From Bremerella sp. P1 (lineage in GTDB: Bacteria > Planctomycetota > Planctomycetia > Pirellulales > Pirellulaceae): a stretch of 64,000 bases of DNA. Location of the stretch: NCBI RefSeq assembly GCF_028748185.1, contig NZ_CP118164.1:1922001-1986000 (forward strand). The letters are read 5' to 3'. A program made the position numbers and the translations under genes. Each line of letters starts with the position of its first letter. Position 1 is the stretch's first letter. Shown here piece after piece: positions 1 through 9,908 of this stretch. The notes beneath the pieces were generated by a model, which worked only from the letters and a program-made list of their open reading frames with translations, made no database searches and was not told the DNA's origin.

Positions 1-1
1 C

Positions 2-334
2 TGCGTTTCCGTACGGCAGGTCAAGGCCCATCCCAATTGGCTCGTTCGTATGAATGCGGAAGGATTCTTAATCCCCTACGACGATGCACCACTGGTCAGA
101 AACCGCCAAGAATTGCAGCCCGTGTACGTCCCAAACGGTGCCATCTATATGGGATTAACGCACGAAATTGTGAAAGCTCGGTCGTTTTATACGACTCGAA
201 CAACTCCCTACATCATGTCAGACGAACGATCGTGGGACATCGACTCTCTGCTTGACTTCGAGATTTGCGAAATGCTTCTGTCGAGACGCACGAAGGCACA
301 TTCAATTGCTCAACAGGATTGTCCAGCGGAATGA
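2..334 (+). CDS. Acylneuraminate cytidylyltransferase-like protein, C-terminal part (5' cut by window)
   Basis: The reading frame is open from the first bases and ends with TGA at 332-334, so only about 110 C-terminal residues are present. They resemble the end of NeuA/LegF-type enzymes, which join CMP to a nonulosonic acid (sialic, legionaminic or pseudaminic). The signs are a PNGAIY segment followed by a D-I-D-S-x-x-D-F-E segment close to the end. The stop overlaps the start of the next gene (ATGA), implying translational coupling to a CBS-nucleotidyltransferase. That pairing is known from legionaminic acid clusters (PtmB with PtmE). The substrate cannot be determined here. Family assignment is fairly secure and the sugar is inference. 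Confidence 0.72.
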   Translation, partial: CVSVRQVKAHPNWLVRMNAEGFLIPYDDAPLVRNRQELQPVYVPNGAIYMGLTHEIVKARSFYTTRTTPYIMSDERSWDIDSLLDFEICEMLLSRRTKAHSIAQQDCPAE

Positions 335-1380
335 ACGCACAGTACCTCGAAGACTCCAAACTCAAACGAATGTTTGTCGATCCCTCGGCAAGCATCATCG
401 AAACCATGCGTGTCGTTGATGAAGCTTCCGCTCAAATAGCGTTGGTCGTTGAAGGAGAATCGACACTCATCGGTGTGGTAACCGACGGTGACTTGCGGCG
501 AGCAATACTTCGCGGATCCGACCTATCTGATCCTGTGTTGCCTTTTACTTCTTGTTCTTTTCACTCGGTTCCAGAGGGAGCCACCCGTGCTCAAGCACTT
601 GATTTGATGCAAAGTCTAGGGCTAAAGCATCTCCCCATCGTTGACGACGAAATGCAGATACGTGGAATTCACCTACTGAGCGAGGTGATCAAACCACAAG
701 TCCTTCCCAATGCAGCGTTGATCTTAGCAGGCGGCAAAGGAACAAGGCTTGGAAAAATAACAGCGAACGTGCCCAAACCCATGATCCAGGTCGCCGGTCG
801 ACCGATTCTGGAACGGATTGTCTTGCTGTTGGTCGGATCAGGTATTCGAAAGATCTTCATCGCGGTCAATCACTTCGCTGAACAGATCGAGGAATACTTT
901 GGTGACGGCAGTCAATTTGGCTGCGAGATCATTCTGCTCTACGAAGAGTCGCCACTGGGAACCGGAGGACCTCTCGGACTGCTAAGACCATATGAACTGC
1001 AAGATCCTTTACTGGTCATGAACGGAGATTTGGTGACCGACTTCGACGCCCAAGCAATGATTCGGGCTCATCATTCTCACGAAAACTACATCACCATCGG
1101 TGTTCGTAATTATTCCCACGAGATCCCATTTGGCTGTCTTGAAATCGAAGATGGCCAAGTCGTTTCCATTGCCGAAAAGCCAATTCACAGGACAACAATC
1201 AATTCCGGCATTTACGTGGTGGACCCCGAAGTTACGCGAGCTGTCACCCCTCGTTTCCTGCCCTTCACAGACATCCTTAACGATGCAATCCAGAATTCTC
1301 ATCGGCTAGGCGCCTTCGAGATTGCGGACTGGATTGACGTTGGCTTACCCGATCAACTTGCGCAAGCACGCGGGCACTAG
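331..1380 (+). CDS. CBS-domain nucleotidyltransferase (PtmE-like)
   Basis: 349 aa. Residues about 1-120 form a CBS pair; residues 127 onward are a sugar-1-phosphate nucleotidyltransferase with the signature GGKGTRL at 134-140 and a later MNGDL metal-binding segment. Such fusions activate a sugar phosphate with an NTP. In Campylobacter, PtmE makes GDP-glucosamine for legionaminic acid. The start at 331 was chosen because it overlaps the upstream stop as ATGA; an in-frame ATG at 265 would lie deep inside the upstream gene and adds nonfamily residues. Co-transcription with the NeuA-like gene supports a nonulosonic acid pathway, but the substrate and nucleotide are not visible in the sequence. 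Confidence 0.8.
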   Translation: MNAQYLEDSKLKRMFVDPSASIIETMRVVDEASAQIALVVEGESTLIGVVTDGDLRRAILRGSDLSDPVLPFTSCSFHSVPEGATRAQALDLMQSLGLKHLPIVDDEMQIRGIHLLSEVIKPQVLPNAALILAGGKGTRLGKITANVPKPMIQVAGRPILERIVLLLVGSGIRKIFIAVNHFAEQIEEYFGDGSQFGCEIILLYEESPLGTGGPLGLLRPYELQDPLLVMNGDLVTDFDAQAMIRAHHSHENYITIGVRNYSHEIPFGCLEIEDGQVVSIAEKPIHRTTINSGIYVVDPEVTRAVTPRFLPFTDILNDAIQNSHRLGAFEIADWIDVGLPDQLAQARGH

Positions 1381-1433
1381 CTCAACCTAACACCGCTTGA
1401 AATACGTCGCATGAGATCTCATGGAGTTCCTCA

Positions 1434-2927
1434 ATGAAGACACTCTTCATTCCACTTGTGACAACTTGGCCACACAACTTTGCTGCCGATCTTGAGTTGA
1501 TCGAGCAGCACGCCCAACAGGGAAAAGAAGTTGAAGTATTGGTCTGCAACTCGGAACTGAAAGCTTGCGACATCAATTACCTGCATGATCGCGTTCAATG
1601 CGATCATTGCATTGCGCTTCGCAAGAAGGGGTTTCGTTTGTTGGGATCCGCTGTCAAGACACGAAGCTTGTCTGATTTACCCGGCTGGTCGTCGCCTATC
1701 AACATCGATGAGCTTGACAAATTCAAGACCATATCAGAGCTGTCGCAGTGGAGCACTCCCACATTCGACATTGGAATGGCACTCACCTCATCCCTCATTT
1801 CAGTGACCAGAGATCCATCGCCCGACATCAGCAAGTACCGGTCAATCCTAAATTCCCTCGCCGATGCCAGTCTAAGAATCCACCTTACACTGCAGCAGTT
1901 TCTTTCCACGGAAGAGATAGAAACCGTTTATGTCCTCAACGGGCGATTTGCAACGTTGCGTGCCGTGATCCGCGCGTGCGAAAGTAACAATACGCCCTAC
2001 TACACGCACGAATCGGGAAGAGACTCCAAGCACTACGCGGTGTATCCCAATACGATCCCGCACTCGATTGCCAATTTTGAAGAAAATGCCCGCAATGCCT
2101 GGGACCAGGCAGAGCCAGAAACGCGAGAACAGATTGCGCGAGACTGGTACCAGCAGCGTTCGGCCGGCACACTTCAAGTGCCTACCAACTTCACCAAGGA
2201 CCAAACTTCCGGGCTTCTCCCAAGCGATTGGCATTCGGTTACCAAACGCCGTATTGCCGTCTTTCCCTCTTCCGAAGATGAATTTGTCGCCATTGGCAAA
2301 GAGTGGTCTAACCCGCTGTTTTCATCACAGAATGAAGGCCTCCGCTTGATCATTGACGCGATCCGGCGTGACCAATTGCCGATCCATCTATTCATTCGAT
2401 GTCACCCGAACTTAAAGACGGCACATCCCCGGCAATTCCGTGAACTTCAAGCAATCCAGGGAGAAGGAGTCACGATCATTGACCCGGAAGACAAGATTTC
2501 CACCTACGACCTCATGAAGCAAGCCGACTGCACACTCTCATTTGGATCCACGGCTGGTATTGAGGCGGCCTATTGGGGGCAGCCCTCCGTCCTGGCGGGA
2601 CGTAGCTTCTATGCCAATCTGGGAGCAACGTACAATCCGACGTCTCTCGCTGAATTGGTTTCGCTCCTGCAGGACGACATTGAACCGAAGCCGGATCTTG
2701 GGGCATTAATCTATGCTCACGCGCTTGCGACCCATGGGGTACCGTTCAAGTTCTTCGAACCCGTTTCCAATGGTCACGGAAAGTACCGTGGACGCGACAT
2801 GCATGCAGGTCTGTTCGACTACTTACGAGAACGCGACTTGCTGCCGATTGCTCGACGATTCGCGCGAGTCATCTACCAAGGAGTTACACGATCAGATCCT
2901 CGATTGGTCAAGCGGATCGAGGACTAA
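1434..2927 (+). CDS. Putative capsule/surface-polysaccharide transferase
   Basis: 497 aa, no signal peptide. It looks like a GT-B-type protein of the capsule polysaccharide biosynthesis class: an N-terminal Rossmann-like start (MKTLFIPLVTTWPHN), a central hydrophilic region, and a C-terminal half with a conserved arginine-histidine-proline segment (IRCHPN), then SFGSTAGIEAAYWG typical of nucleotide-sugar-binding GT-B folds. A GGAG motif at 1423-1426 lies 7 bases before the ATG. It sits 53 bases after the nucleotidyltransferase and 40 bases before a GT2 gene, so it is probably in the same operon and acts on the same glycan. Donor and acceptor are unknown. Confidence 0.6.
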   Translation: MKTLFIPLVTTWPHNFAADLELIEQHAQQGKEVEVLVCNSELKACDINYLHDRVQCDHCIALRKKGFRLLGSAVKTRSLSDLPGWSSPINIDELDKFKTISELSQWSTPTFDIGMALTSSLISVTRDPSPDISKYRSILNSLADASLRIHLTLQQFLSTEEIETVYVLNGRFATLRAVIRACESNNTPYYTHESGRDSKHYAVYPNTIPHSIANFEENARNAWDQAEPETREQIARDWYQQRSAGTLQVPTNFTKDQTSGLLPSDWHSVTKRRIAVFPSSEDEFVAIGKEWSNPLFSSQNEGLRLIIDAIRRDQLPIHLFIRCHPNLKTAHPRQFRELQAIQGEGVTIIDPEDKISTYDLMKQADCTLSFGSTAGIEAAYWGQPSVLAGRSFYANLGATYNPTSLAELVSLLQDDIEPKPDLGALIYAHALATHGVPFKFFEPVSNGHGKYRGRDMHAGLFDYLRERDLLPIARRFARVIYQGVTRSDPRLVKRIED

Positions 2928-2967
2928 CAAAGACGGCAAGCCCCCATTTTCCTATTCCAGAAATGCC

Positions 2968-3927
2968 ATGTCCCAGGCCCCAGAAGTATCCGTCATCATT
3001 CCGGTCTATAACGCGATGCCCTACCTGGAACGCACGCTGGAAAGCGTTCTCGATCAGACGCTTTGTCGAATCGAGGTCATTTGCGTGGATGATGGGTCGA
3101 CTGACAATAGCCTGCAGATACTGAAGAAAATACAGGAATCGGATGAGCGTGTAATTGTTCTCTCGCAACCCAATGCCGGTGTATCGACAGCTCGTAATCG
3201 TGCTATTGAATTAGCAAATGCGAAGTTTATCGCGACCCTGGACGCGGACGACTACTGCCCTCGTCATCGCTTGGAAACGCAGGTCGCTTTTCTTGAAACC
3301 CATCCTGACTGTGTCGCCGTAAGTGGATTTGCAGAACTCGTCGACGAAAACGAGGAATCGATCGCGGTGATCGCAACTCCGACCAGTCATGCTGATCTCG
3401 ATGCGCGTGCGTTTCAGGTTGGAGAGTGTGCGATGTGTCACGCGGCCACGATGTTCCGGACGACTGCGCTTCGGGACCTCGGTGGATACCGTGACAAGTA
3501 CACGTATGTAGAGGACTACGACCTCTTCTTTCGACTCGCCGAAATCGGCCAACTCGCATGTATTCCAGATGTGCTCTACTACTACCGCCAACTTCCTCAA
3601 AGCATCTGCCGGACCAAGAAGCAAGAGCAACGAAGGCTCGTCGTGGAGTGCATTCGCGAGACATGCGAACGTCGGGGCATAGACTTTGACGAAAAGACTT
3701 CGCCCCCAGAATTGATCCCCTACGAAATTTCAACGTCGCGTCACTACGTCAACGTCGCCGTACAATCTATCCTTGGAGGAAACCCCAAGACCGCGCGAGC
3801 GAACGCATTTACGGCTCTGCAACACCAGCCGTGGCACCCGTTTCCCTGGGCCGCTTATGCGTTGTCGTTCATGCCAAGCAGCGTTACGCGTTCTCTGGTC
3901 CGAAATGTTATCGGCCGTGATGTTTAG
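2968..3927 (+). CDS. Glycosyltransferase family 2
   Basis: 319 aa. The N-terminus is a textbook GT2 start: VSVIIPVYNA followed by VDDGSTDNS at about residues 40-48 and a LDADD metal-binding motif near residue 90, with a later ED acceptor region (VEDYDLFFRL). The enzyme transfers a sugar from a nucleotide donor in the cytoplasm, here presumably to a surface glycan. The frame is open from an ATG at 2713, but residues before 2968 are a shadow of the upstream gene, so the ATG at 2968 is preferred. The last 20 bases overlap the convergent GT4 gene. Confidence 0.88.
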   Translation: MSQAPEVSVIIPVYNAMPYLERTLESVLDQTLCRIEVICVDDGSTDNSLQILKKIQESDERVIVLSQPNAGVSTARNRAIELANAKFIATLDADDYCPRHRLETQVAFLETHPDCVAVSGFAELVDENEESIAVIATPTSHADLDARAFQVGECAMCHAATMFRTTALRDLGGYRDKYTYVEDYDLFFRLAEIGQLACIPDVLYYYRQLPQSICRTKKQEQRRLVVECIRETCERRGIDFDEKTSPPELIPYEISTSRHYVNVAVQSILGGNPKTARANAFTALQHQPWHPFPWAAYALSFMPSSVTRSLVRNVIGRDV

Positions 3928-5098
3928 CGATGCGGTAGTAGAGACTCTCTAACCCATCGACCACTTTATCCAGGGCAAAGTGTTCAACAGCTAATCGACG
4001 CGCATTCTGCTGACACTGCGATCTTCGCTCGGTGTCCTCCAGGAGACTTCGCAAGGCCATCTCGATCGGATCGACCTGGGCTTCTATGACGCACCCTGCG
4101 TTGTAGTCAGCAACCTCTGGCACATTGCAGCGATGGGTCAGCAGCATGGCCAGACCATACCCCAGGCCTTCGATCACCGCGTTTGGCAAGCCTTCGGAAT
4201 GGCTCGTGAGGGCAAAAATATCAGCGGCCCGCAGAGCATTAGTTTTCTCTTCTCCATCAATGATGCCAGGAAACCGGACGCGTTTCTCCAGCCCGTGCTT
4301 CTGCACAAACTGCTGCAACGTTGCCTGAACTCCTTCGTCAGGCCCCGCGATTATCATTTGGACCTTGGGAAACTCATCACTTATTCGTTCGAAGGCAGAG
4401 AGCAGCAAATCGATTCCCTTGATCTGGGAAATCCGTCCCATGAACAGAATCACGACATCATCATCGGCGTATCCCAGCTGATGGCGAACGGCCTGTTTGG
4501 CTTCTCTCGAATCACTCGGTGGCAATGAGAAGCCGTTGGGAATCACCGCAATCCGCTGAGGAGGAATTCCCCACGCAAGCAGCGTGTCCTGTTCGTATTG
4601 TGAGACGGCCTGACAAACGGCAGCTTCACGAACAATCCGATTCTCGTAGCAATAACGAAAGAGCTTCTTTTGAAGTGGTTTGATCTGCATGCGCGTGGGA
4701 CACAACGCCCCTTCCGCATTGTAGACGTAAGGAACGCCCGCTCGCTTGGTCAGCTTCCTCACCATATTGTTGGTGAGTGTGAGACCAATATTCGTTTGAA
4801 CAACGTCCGTCTCTTGTAGGATCTCTCGCAGCGTCCGGTGAATGCCTGGCGTGTAATAGGGAGGAATTCGATGGTGCGGAGAGGTCGATGTGTAGCAAAT
4901 CGAGTATCCATCGTTCTCGATCCACTGATCGCGAGGCATATCCGCAGGCAAGTCAATGTCCGTGGTCAACACACGTACTTCGTGCCCTCGAGCCGCGAGT
5001 TCCCGACAGACGACTTGAGCCTGCACGACCGGACCACCAAATCGAAGTACTGGCAGCGGATATGGAATAACTTTGACGATCTTTAAAGGACGATCCAC
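3908..5098 (-). CDS. Glycosyltransferase family 4 (GT-B)
   Basis: 396 aa, GTG start. The N-terminal domain opens with a GGP segment (RFGGPVVQAQVVCREL) and the C-terminal domain carries the GT4 donor site: FMGRISQIKGIDLLLSAF, then EGLPNAVIEGLG with the E-x7-E pattern. Such retaining enzymes build lipopolysaccharide, capsule or glycolipid sugars. It is transcribed toward the GT2 gene and overlaps it by 20 bases, so it is a separate transcription unit within the same glycan locus. No convincing Shine-Dalgarno sequence is visible before the GTG; no in-frame ATG lies nearby. Confidence 0.87.
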   Translation of the reverse strand: MDRPLKIVKVIPYPLPVLRFGGPVVQAQVVCRELAARGHEVRVLTTDIDLPADMPRDQWIENDGYSICYTSTSPHHRIPPYYTPGIHRTLREILQETDVVQTNIGLTLTNNMVRKLTKRAGVPYVYNAEGALCPTRMQIKPLQKKLFRYCYENRIVREAAVCQAVSQYEQDTLLAWGIPPQRIAVIPNGFSLPPSDSREAKQAVRHQLGYADDDVVILFMGRISQIKGIDLLLSAFERISDEFPKVQMIIAGPDEGVQATLQQFVQKHGLEKRVRFPGIIDGEEKTNALRAADIFALTSHSEGLPNAVIEGLGYGLAMLLTHRCNVPEVADYNAGCVIEAQVDPIEMALRSLLEDTERRSQCQQNARRLAVEHFALDKVVDGLESLYYRIAKHHGR

Positions 5099-5399
5099 AA
5101 TGAAAACCGGAGAGGATGATCGATCAAAAACGTAGGTTGAATCGGGCTCACTAGCCTACTATTCAACTCCCGGAACAAGGCAATCCCTCAGTTTAATGAG
5201 CGGATCCATTACCTTACGTTAAGCAACTGGTAAGAAACGGTTAACTCCCGATTTGCCATAATTGATGCCGCTCGCTGGCATGGTGCCCTATTTTTACTTG
5301 CCAAACGACCTCAAAACGTGGCAAACTTGAGTATTGCAAGGCCTTTTGGGTCTTCTTCTTCGACGCTAAGGTCGAAGCCCCCGCCTCACGAGCCCACCT
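5099..5399. other. Intergenic region between divergent GT4 and cytochrome genes
   Basis: About 300 bases with no credible gene. It should hold the divergent promoters, but no convincing -35/-10 pair stands out. The only clear structure is a 7-bp perfect inverted repeat near the cytochrome start, listed separately. Confidence 0.5.
5358..5377. promoter_or_regulatory. Inverted repeat upstream of cytochrome gene
   Basis: CTTCGAC (5358-5364) and GTCGAAG (5371-5377) are perfect inverted repeats separated by six bases, ending 22 bases before the start codon at 5400. It could be an operator or a hairpin in the 5' untranslated RNA. There is no T-run, so it is not an intrinsic terminator. Confidence 0.35.
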
Positions 5400-8399
5400 A
5401 TGATACGTACTAATCTCCCATTGATTCGCCTCGCCAGTCTGTTCCTATTGTTCACACTCGGCGGTTGGACGTACGCCCAGGAAGTCTCTTTGCCCGGCGA
5501 TTTCTTCGAGAAATCGGTCGCCCCGATCCTTTCTGCCCACTGCGTCACATGCCACAACGACCAAAAGCAGGAAGGAGGCCTGTCGCTAGCTGACGGCCCC
5601 GCTGCCCTGCGCGGAGGTGACAGTGGCGAGTCGATTGTTCCTGGAGAACCCACGGCAAGTTTCCTGCTCGACTACCTCTCCGGGGATCCGCCCGAAATGC
5701 CCCAAGGGGGCCAGCCGCTATCGAAGGAAGAGATTGCCGTCCTTCATAAATGGATCGCAGGCGGGGCCGCTTGGCCCAAAGGCCTAAAGCTGGAAGCCAA
5801 AGATAACTGGTGGTCTCGCCAACCATTAGGCCGGCCGCCGGTCCCGGAAGTTCCCCTGGCATCCAAGTCGCGTGTAAGAACTCCCATCGATGCGTTCGTC
5901 TTGGCTCAACTTCACGAGCGTGACATGTCCATGTCTCCTGAGGCGGACTCGAGAACGCTTGTGCGTCGCTTGTATTTCGACCTGATTGGCCTTCCGCCTA
6001 CGCCTGAGGAAATACGTCAATGGACGGCGGCACTCGACGAGGGGGAAGACGGATACCAGAAGTTAGTTGACCACCTCTTGGCCTCGCCACACTACGGCGA
6101 ACGCTGGGCACGGCATTGGCTTGACGTGGTGAAGTACGCCGACACGTGTGGTTACGACAAGGATAAGCTCCGTCGCAACGCGTGGCCTTACCGCGACTAC
6201 GTCATCCGTTCTTTCAACGACGACAAACCTTATGCCCGCTTCGTCGAAGAACAGATCGCCGGCGATGCCCTTTATCCGGGCGAGCAAGACGGCATCTTAG
6301 GACTGGGCTTCATCGCAGCAGGACCTTGGGATTTCATTGGTCACGTCGAGGTGCCCGCCAGCAAGATCGATGGCAAGAATGCCCGCAACCTCGATCGTGA
6401 CGAGATGGTTTCCAACACGTTGAACACGTTTTGCAGCGTGACCATTCAGTGTGCCCGCTGCCACGACCATAAGTTCGACCCTTACACGCAACAGCACTAC
6501 TACGGTCTCCAGGCCGTATTTGCGGCGGTCGATCGGGCGGAACGTCCCTATGACATCGATCCTGAAATCGAGAAGCAGCGATTGCAGCTTGCCCAAGAGA
6601 AGCAAGCGGTCGAAAAACAACTAGCCAACCTACAACAGGCAATGGCGAAGGACGGTGGCGAACAGCTAACGGCACTTCGCACGAAGATTCAATCGCTGAG
6701 AAAACAGGCCCAACCGGAGACAGCGGTCCCGCAACATGGTTATCACAGTCACATTGAGAAGACGGATGATCAAGCCAAATGGGTACAGATTGATCTCGGG
6801 AATCCCACCGAGATTACCAAGATCGTTTTGCATCCCTGCTACGACGATTTCGCCGGCATCGGTCCTGGGTTTGGTTTTCCGGTGCGTTTCAAAGTCGAAG
6901 CGGCCAGTGACGCTGCGTTTGCCGATTCCCAGCTAATTGCCGACGAAACGGGCCAAGACTATCCCAATCCGCTTCTGGCGAGCTACGCGGTTGAAATGCC
7001 CGTCAACGCTCGGTTCGTTCGCATCACGGCGACCAAGCTTGCCCCGCGGCAAAACGATTTTATCTTCGCCCTGTCCGAGGTGGAGATCTACGACAAGAAC
7101 AACAAGAACGTGGCCCTCAACCGTTCCGTTCAATCGCTCGACTCCATCGAGGCCCCCATACGCTGGCGACGTGCCAACCTGGTCGATGGTCTCTGGCCGA
7201 AGTCGATTTCGGCGAACGTCTCTGAGGAGCTAAACCAGGCCAAGGAATCTTTGGCTGCCATCGAGAAGCAGATCGAAACACCCCAGCGTGTTGCCCAAAG
7301 AACCAAGTTCAACAGCCGCATCCAGGAGTTAAACGCACAGCTCAAGTCCTTGCCTTCCGGCAAAATGGTCTACGCGGCGGCAACGCATTTCAAACCGCAA
7401 GGATCCTTTCAGCCGACCCAAGGCAAACCGCGTGAGGTCCACGTTCTGCATCGAGGCAATGTCACCGACCCACGGGACCCAGCCTTGCCAGGCACGTTGC
7501 CGCTGCCAGGAAAGGACGACTATGAATTCACCCTGCCTACCGATCACGACGAATCGCAGCGCCGGGCGGCACTGGCCAGGTGGATCACCGCTCACGATCA
7601 TCCGCTAACCTGGCGAAGTGTCGCGAATCGCATTTGGTACTACCATTTCGATCAGGCCATCGTCGGCTCGCCCAATGACTTCGGTCGTATGGGACAGATG
7701 CCGACACACCCCAAACTGCTTGACTGGCTGGCCGTCGAATTCCGTGACCACGACCAGTCTTTCAAGCACTTGCATCGGCTCATCGTCACCAGCAGCGTCT
7801 ATCGCCAGTCATCCCAGCATGACGAATTGCATGCCGCGAAAGACAGCAGCAACCAGTATCTGTGGCGAATGAACCGGCGACGATTAGAGGCCGAAGAGAT
7901 CCGCGATTCGATTCTTTCGGTCAGTGGGAAGTTGGACACGTCGATGGGTGGACCGGGCTTCTTTGTCTTCAAGCTTGAAAAAGAAGCCCACTCTCCCCAC
8001 TACGAGTACCACAAGTTCGACCCAAGCGATCCGACGAGTCATCGACGCAGTGTCTATCGGTTCATCGTCCGTTCGCAGCCCGATCCCTACATGACGACGC
8101 TCGACTGTGCCGACTCGTCCCAAAGCACTCCGAAGCGGAGCGAAACACTCACGGCACTTCAGGCCCTGTCGATGCTCAATAATCCATTTCAGTTGGTCAT
8201 GGCCGAGTCGTTTGCCCAGCGGCTTCAAGAGGAGGCACCGACGCTGCCGGAGCAGGTCGAACTTGGCATCCAGTTGACCCTCGGCCGCGAACCAACCGAC
8301 TTCGAACGAGAGAAGTTCACCGCATTTGCCCAAGAGCATGGGCTCGCCAATTTATGCCGCGTGTTCTTCAATCAAAGCGAATTTGTCTATCTCGATTGA
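5400..8399 (+). CDS. Planctomycete cytochrome c/DUF1549/DUF1553 protein with discoidin-like insert
   Basis: 999 aa, secreted: signal peptide to about residue 26. Domains in order: planctomycete cytochrome c with haem motif CVTCH (48-52); DUF1549 with a second motif CARCH (351-355) followed by HKFDP; a charged coiled-coil (about 380-440); a discoidin/F5-8C-like domain (about 455-600, KWVQIDLG ... RFVRITATKL), likely carbohydrate binding; a second short helical stretch; and DUF1553 at the C-terminus. Such proteins are paired with DUF1501 genes throughout planctomycetes and are thought to act in the periplasm on polymers by redox chemistry, but no activity is established. The DUF1501 partner starts 8 bases downstream. 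Confidence 0.9.
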   Translation: MIRTNLPLIRLASLFLLFTLGGWTYAQEVSLPGDFFEKSVAPILSAHCVTCHNDQKQEGGLSLADGPAALRGGDSGESIVPGEPTASFLLDYLSGDPPEMPQGGQPLSKEEIAVLHKWIAGGAAWPKGLKLEAKDNWWSRQPLGRPPVPEVPLASKSRVRTPIDAFVLAQLHERDMSMSPEADSRTLVRRLYFDLIGLPPTPEEIRQWTAALDEGEDGYQKLVDHLLASPHYGERWARHWLDVVKYADTCGYDKDKLRRNAWPYRDYVIRSFNDDKPYARFVEEQIAGDALYPGEQDGILGLGFIAAGPWDFIGHVEVPASKIDGKNARNLDRDEMVSNTLNTFCSVTIQCARCHDHKFDPYTQQHYYGLQAVFAAVDRAERPYDIDPEIEKQRLQLAQEKQAVEKQLANLQQAMAKDGGEQLTALRTKIQSLRKQAQPETAVPQHGYHSHIEKTDDQAKWVQIDLGNPTEITKIVLHPCYDDFAGIGPGFGFPVRFKVEAASDAAFADSQLIADETGQDYPNPLLASYAVEMPVNARFVRITATKLAPRQNDFIFALSEVEIYDKNNKNVALNRSVQSLDSIEAPIRWRRANLVDGLWPKSISANVSEELNQAKESLAAIEKQIETPQRVAQRTKFNSRIQELNAQLKSLPSGKMVYAAATHFKPQGSFQPTQGKPREVHVLHRGNVTDPRDPALPGTLPLPGKDDYEFTLPTDHDESQRRAALARWITAHDHPLTWRSVANRIWYYHFDQAIVGSPNDFGRMGQMPTHPKLLDWLAVEFRDHDQSFKHLHRLIVTSSVYRQSSQHDELHAAKDSSNQYLWRMNRRRLEAEEIRDSILSVSGKLDTSMGGPGFFVFKLEKEAHSPHYEYHKFDPSDPTSHRRSVYRFIVRSQPDPYMTTLDCADSSQSTPKRSETLTALQALSMLNNPFQLVMAESFAQRLQEEAPTLPEQVELGIQLTLGREPTDFEREKFTAFAQEHGLANLCRVFFNQSEFVYLD

Positions 8400-8407
8400 C
8401 CCAGGTA

Positions 8408-9871
8408 ATGACTATGTTTTCCTCACGACGCGAGTTTTTGCAGCAGAATGCCTGGGGCTTTGGAGCGTTGGCTTTATCCTCACTGCTGATGAACGAAGAT
8501 GCCCACGCAGGCACTTCTCAAAGTGGCGTGCTGACTGCACCCCACCATCCTCCCAAAGCGAAACGCGTCATTCAGCTGTTCATGAGTGGCGCGGCGAGTC
8601 CGATCGATACGTTCGATCACAAGCCGATGCTCGACAAGCATCATGGCGAAGAATCGGACTTCGGCGAGCACGTCGAAGCGTTCCAAAATGGTCTCGGGCC
8701 ATGGATGAAGTCTCCCTTCAAGTTCACGCCGTATGGTCAGTCTGGCAAGAAGCTCAGCGAGGTGGTCGCACCGCTGGGAGCTTGTGTCGATGACATGGCG
8801 TTTGTTCATAACATGGTCGGCAAGAGTGGTGTGCACTCGCAAGCGACTTATCTGCAAGCAACCGGTTTCGATACGCCAGGCTTCCCAGGCATGGGCGCCT
8901 GGGTCAGTTATGGTCTGGGAAGCATCAGCGACGAATTGCCTTCATTCGTTGTCCTGCCCGATCACCGTGGCTTTGCCAGCAATGGCCCCAAGAACTGGAG
9001 CAGCGCTTTCCTGCCCGCCAGCACCCAAGGCACCGCGATCTTCCCCCAGCGAGAGAATCCAATCGAAGACCTGACGCCCAAGTCGTCCTATACGTCTGCC
9101 ACAAGCGACGATGCGAGCCTGCGTCTGCTGGAGCAGATCAATGGCCGCTACCAAGAACAACGTGCCGGCGATTCACGACTCGAGGCTCGTATCCGCAGCT
9201 ATGAACTGGCAGCCAAGATGCAGCTGAGTGCTCCCCAGGCGATGGACATCTCGAAGGAGCCCGACCACATCCTCAAGATGTATGGTCTCGATCGGATGGG
9301 TGCCGAGTATCCTTCCGAGATTAATGCTCCCGAAGAAATCGAGTACTTCGGCCGCAAGTGTCTCATTGCCCGGCGACTCATCGAACGCGGTGTTCGCTTT
9401 ATCCAAATCTGGTCCGGAAACGATAACGGTTTCCCGCGTCGCAATTGGGACAGCCATGAAGACATCCGGCGAGACCACGGTCCACTGGCCACCGGCATGG
9501 CCGTCGGTACCGCCGCACTGATCCAAGATCTCAAGCAGCGCGGACTGCTCGACGATACGATCATCCTCTGGACGACCGAATTCGGGCGGATGCCCTCGAC
9601 GCAGGGAAGCAAGGGACGCGATCACAACCCCTACGTATTCACGAACTGGCTGTGCGGCGGGGGTATCAAGCCAGGCATTACCTATGGGCAATCCGACCAG
9701 TGGGGCTACAAGCCGCTCGACCGCGACCACCCCACGCAGGTCTACGACATCCACGCAACGATACTCCACCTGCTGGGAATCAATCACGAGAAACTGACCG
9801 TCCGTCATAATGGCATCGATCGCCGCTTAACGGACGTTCATGGACACGTCATCCGCGACATCCTTGCGTAA
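8408..9871 (+). CDS. DUF1501 family Tat-secreted protein
   Basis: 487 aa. The N-terminus SSRREFLQQNAWGFGALALS is a Tat signal with the twin arginine at residues 7-8, so the protein is exported folded. The rest matches DUF1501 (sulfatase/phosphatase-like fold, function unknown): LFMSGAASPIDTFDHKP near the start and TTEFGRMPSTQG with GRDHNP near the end. Two in-frame ATGs exist, 8408 and 8414; the AGG at 8403-8405 is better spaced for 8414. It immediately follows the cytochrome gene, the usual genetic pair. Substrate unknown. Confidence 0.87.
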   Translation: MTMFSSRREFLQQNAWGFGALALSSLLMNEDAHAGTSQSGVLTAPHHPPKAKRVIQLFMSGAASPIDTFDHKPMLDKHHGEESDFGEHVEAFQNGLGPWMKSPFKFTPYGQSGKKLSEVVAPLGACVDDMAFVHNMVGKSGVHSQATYLQATGFDTPGFPGMGAWVSYGLGSISDELPSFVVLPDHRGFASNGPKNWSSAFLPASTQGTAIFPQRENPIEDLTPKSSYTSATSDDASLRLLEQINGRYQEQRAGDSRLEARIRSYELAAKMQLSAPQAMDISKEPDHILKMYGLDRMGAEYPSEINAPEEIEYFGRKCLIARRLIERGVRFIQIWSGNDNGFPRRNWDSHEDIRRDHGPLATGMAVGTAALIQDLKQRGLLDDTIILWTTEFGRMPSTQGSKGRDHNPYVFTNWLCGGGIKPGITYGQSDQWGYKPLDRDHPTQVYDIHATILHLLGINHEKLTVRHNGIDRRLTDVHGHVIRDILA

Positions 9872-9908
9872 AATAACACATCTCTCAGCTAAATTGCGTT
9901 TTTGCACA

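Noticed and set aside
2713-2967. Extended N-terminus for the GT2 gene
   Set aside because: The extra 85 residues are a shadow of the upstream gene; GT2 homology begins at 2968.
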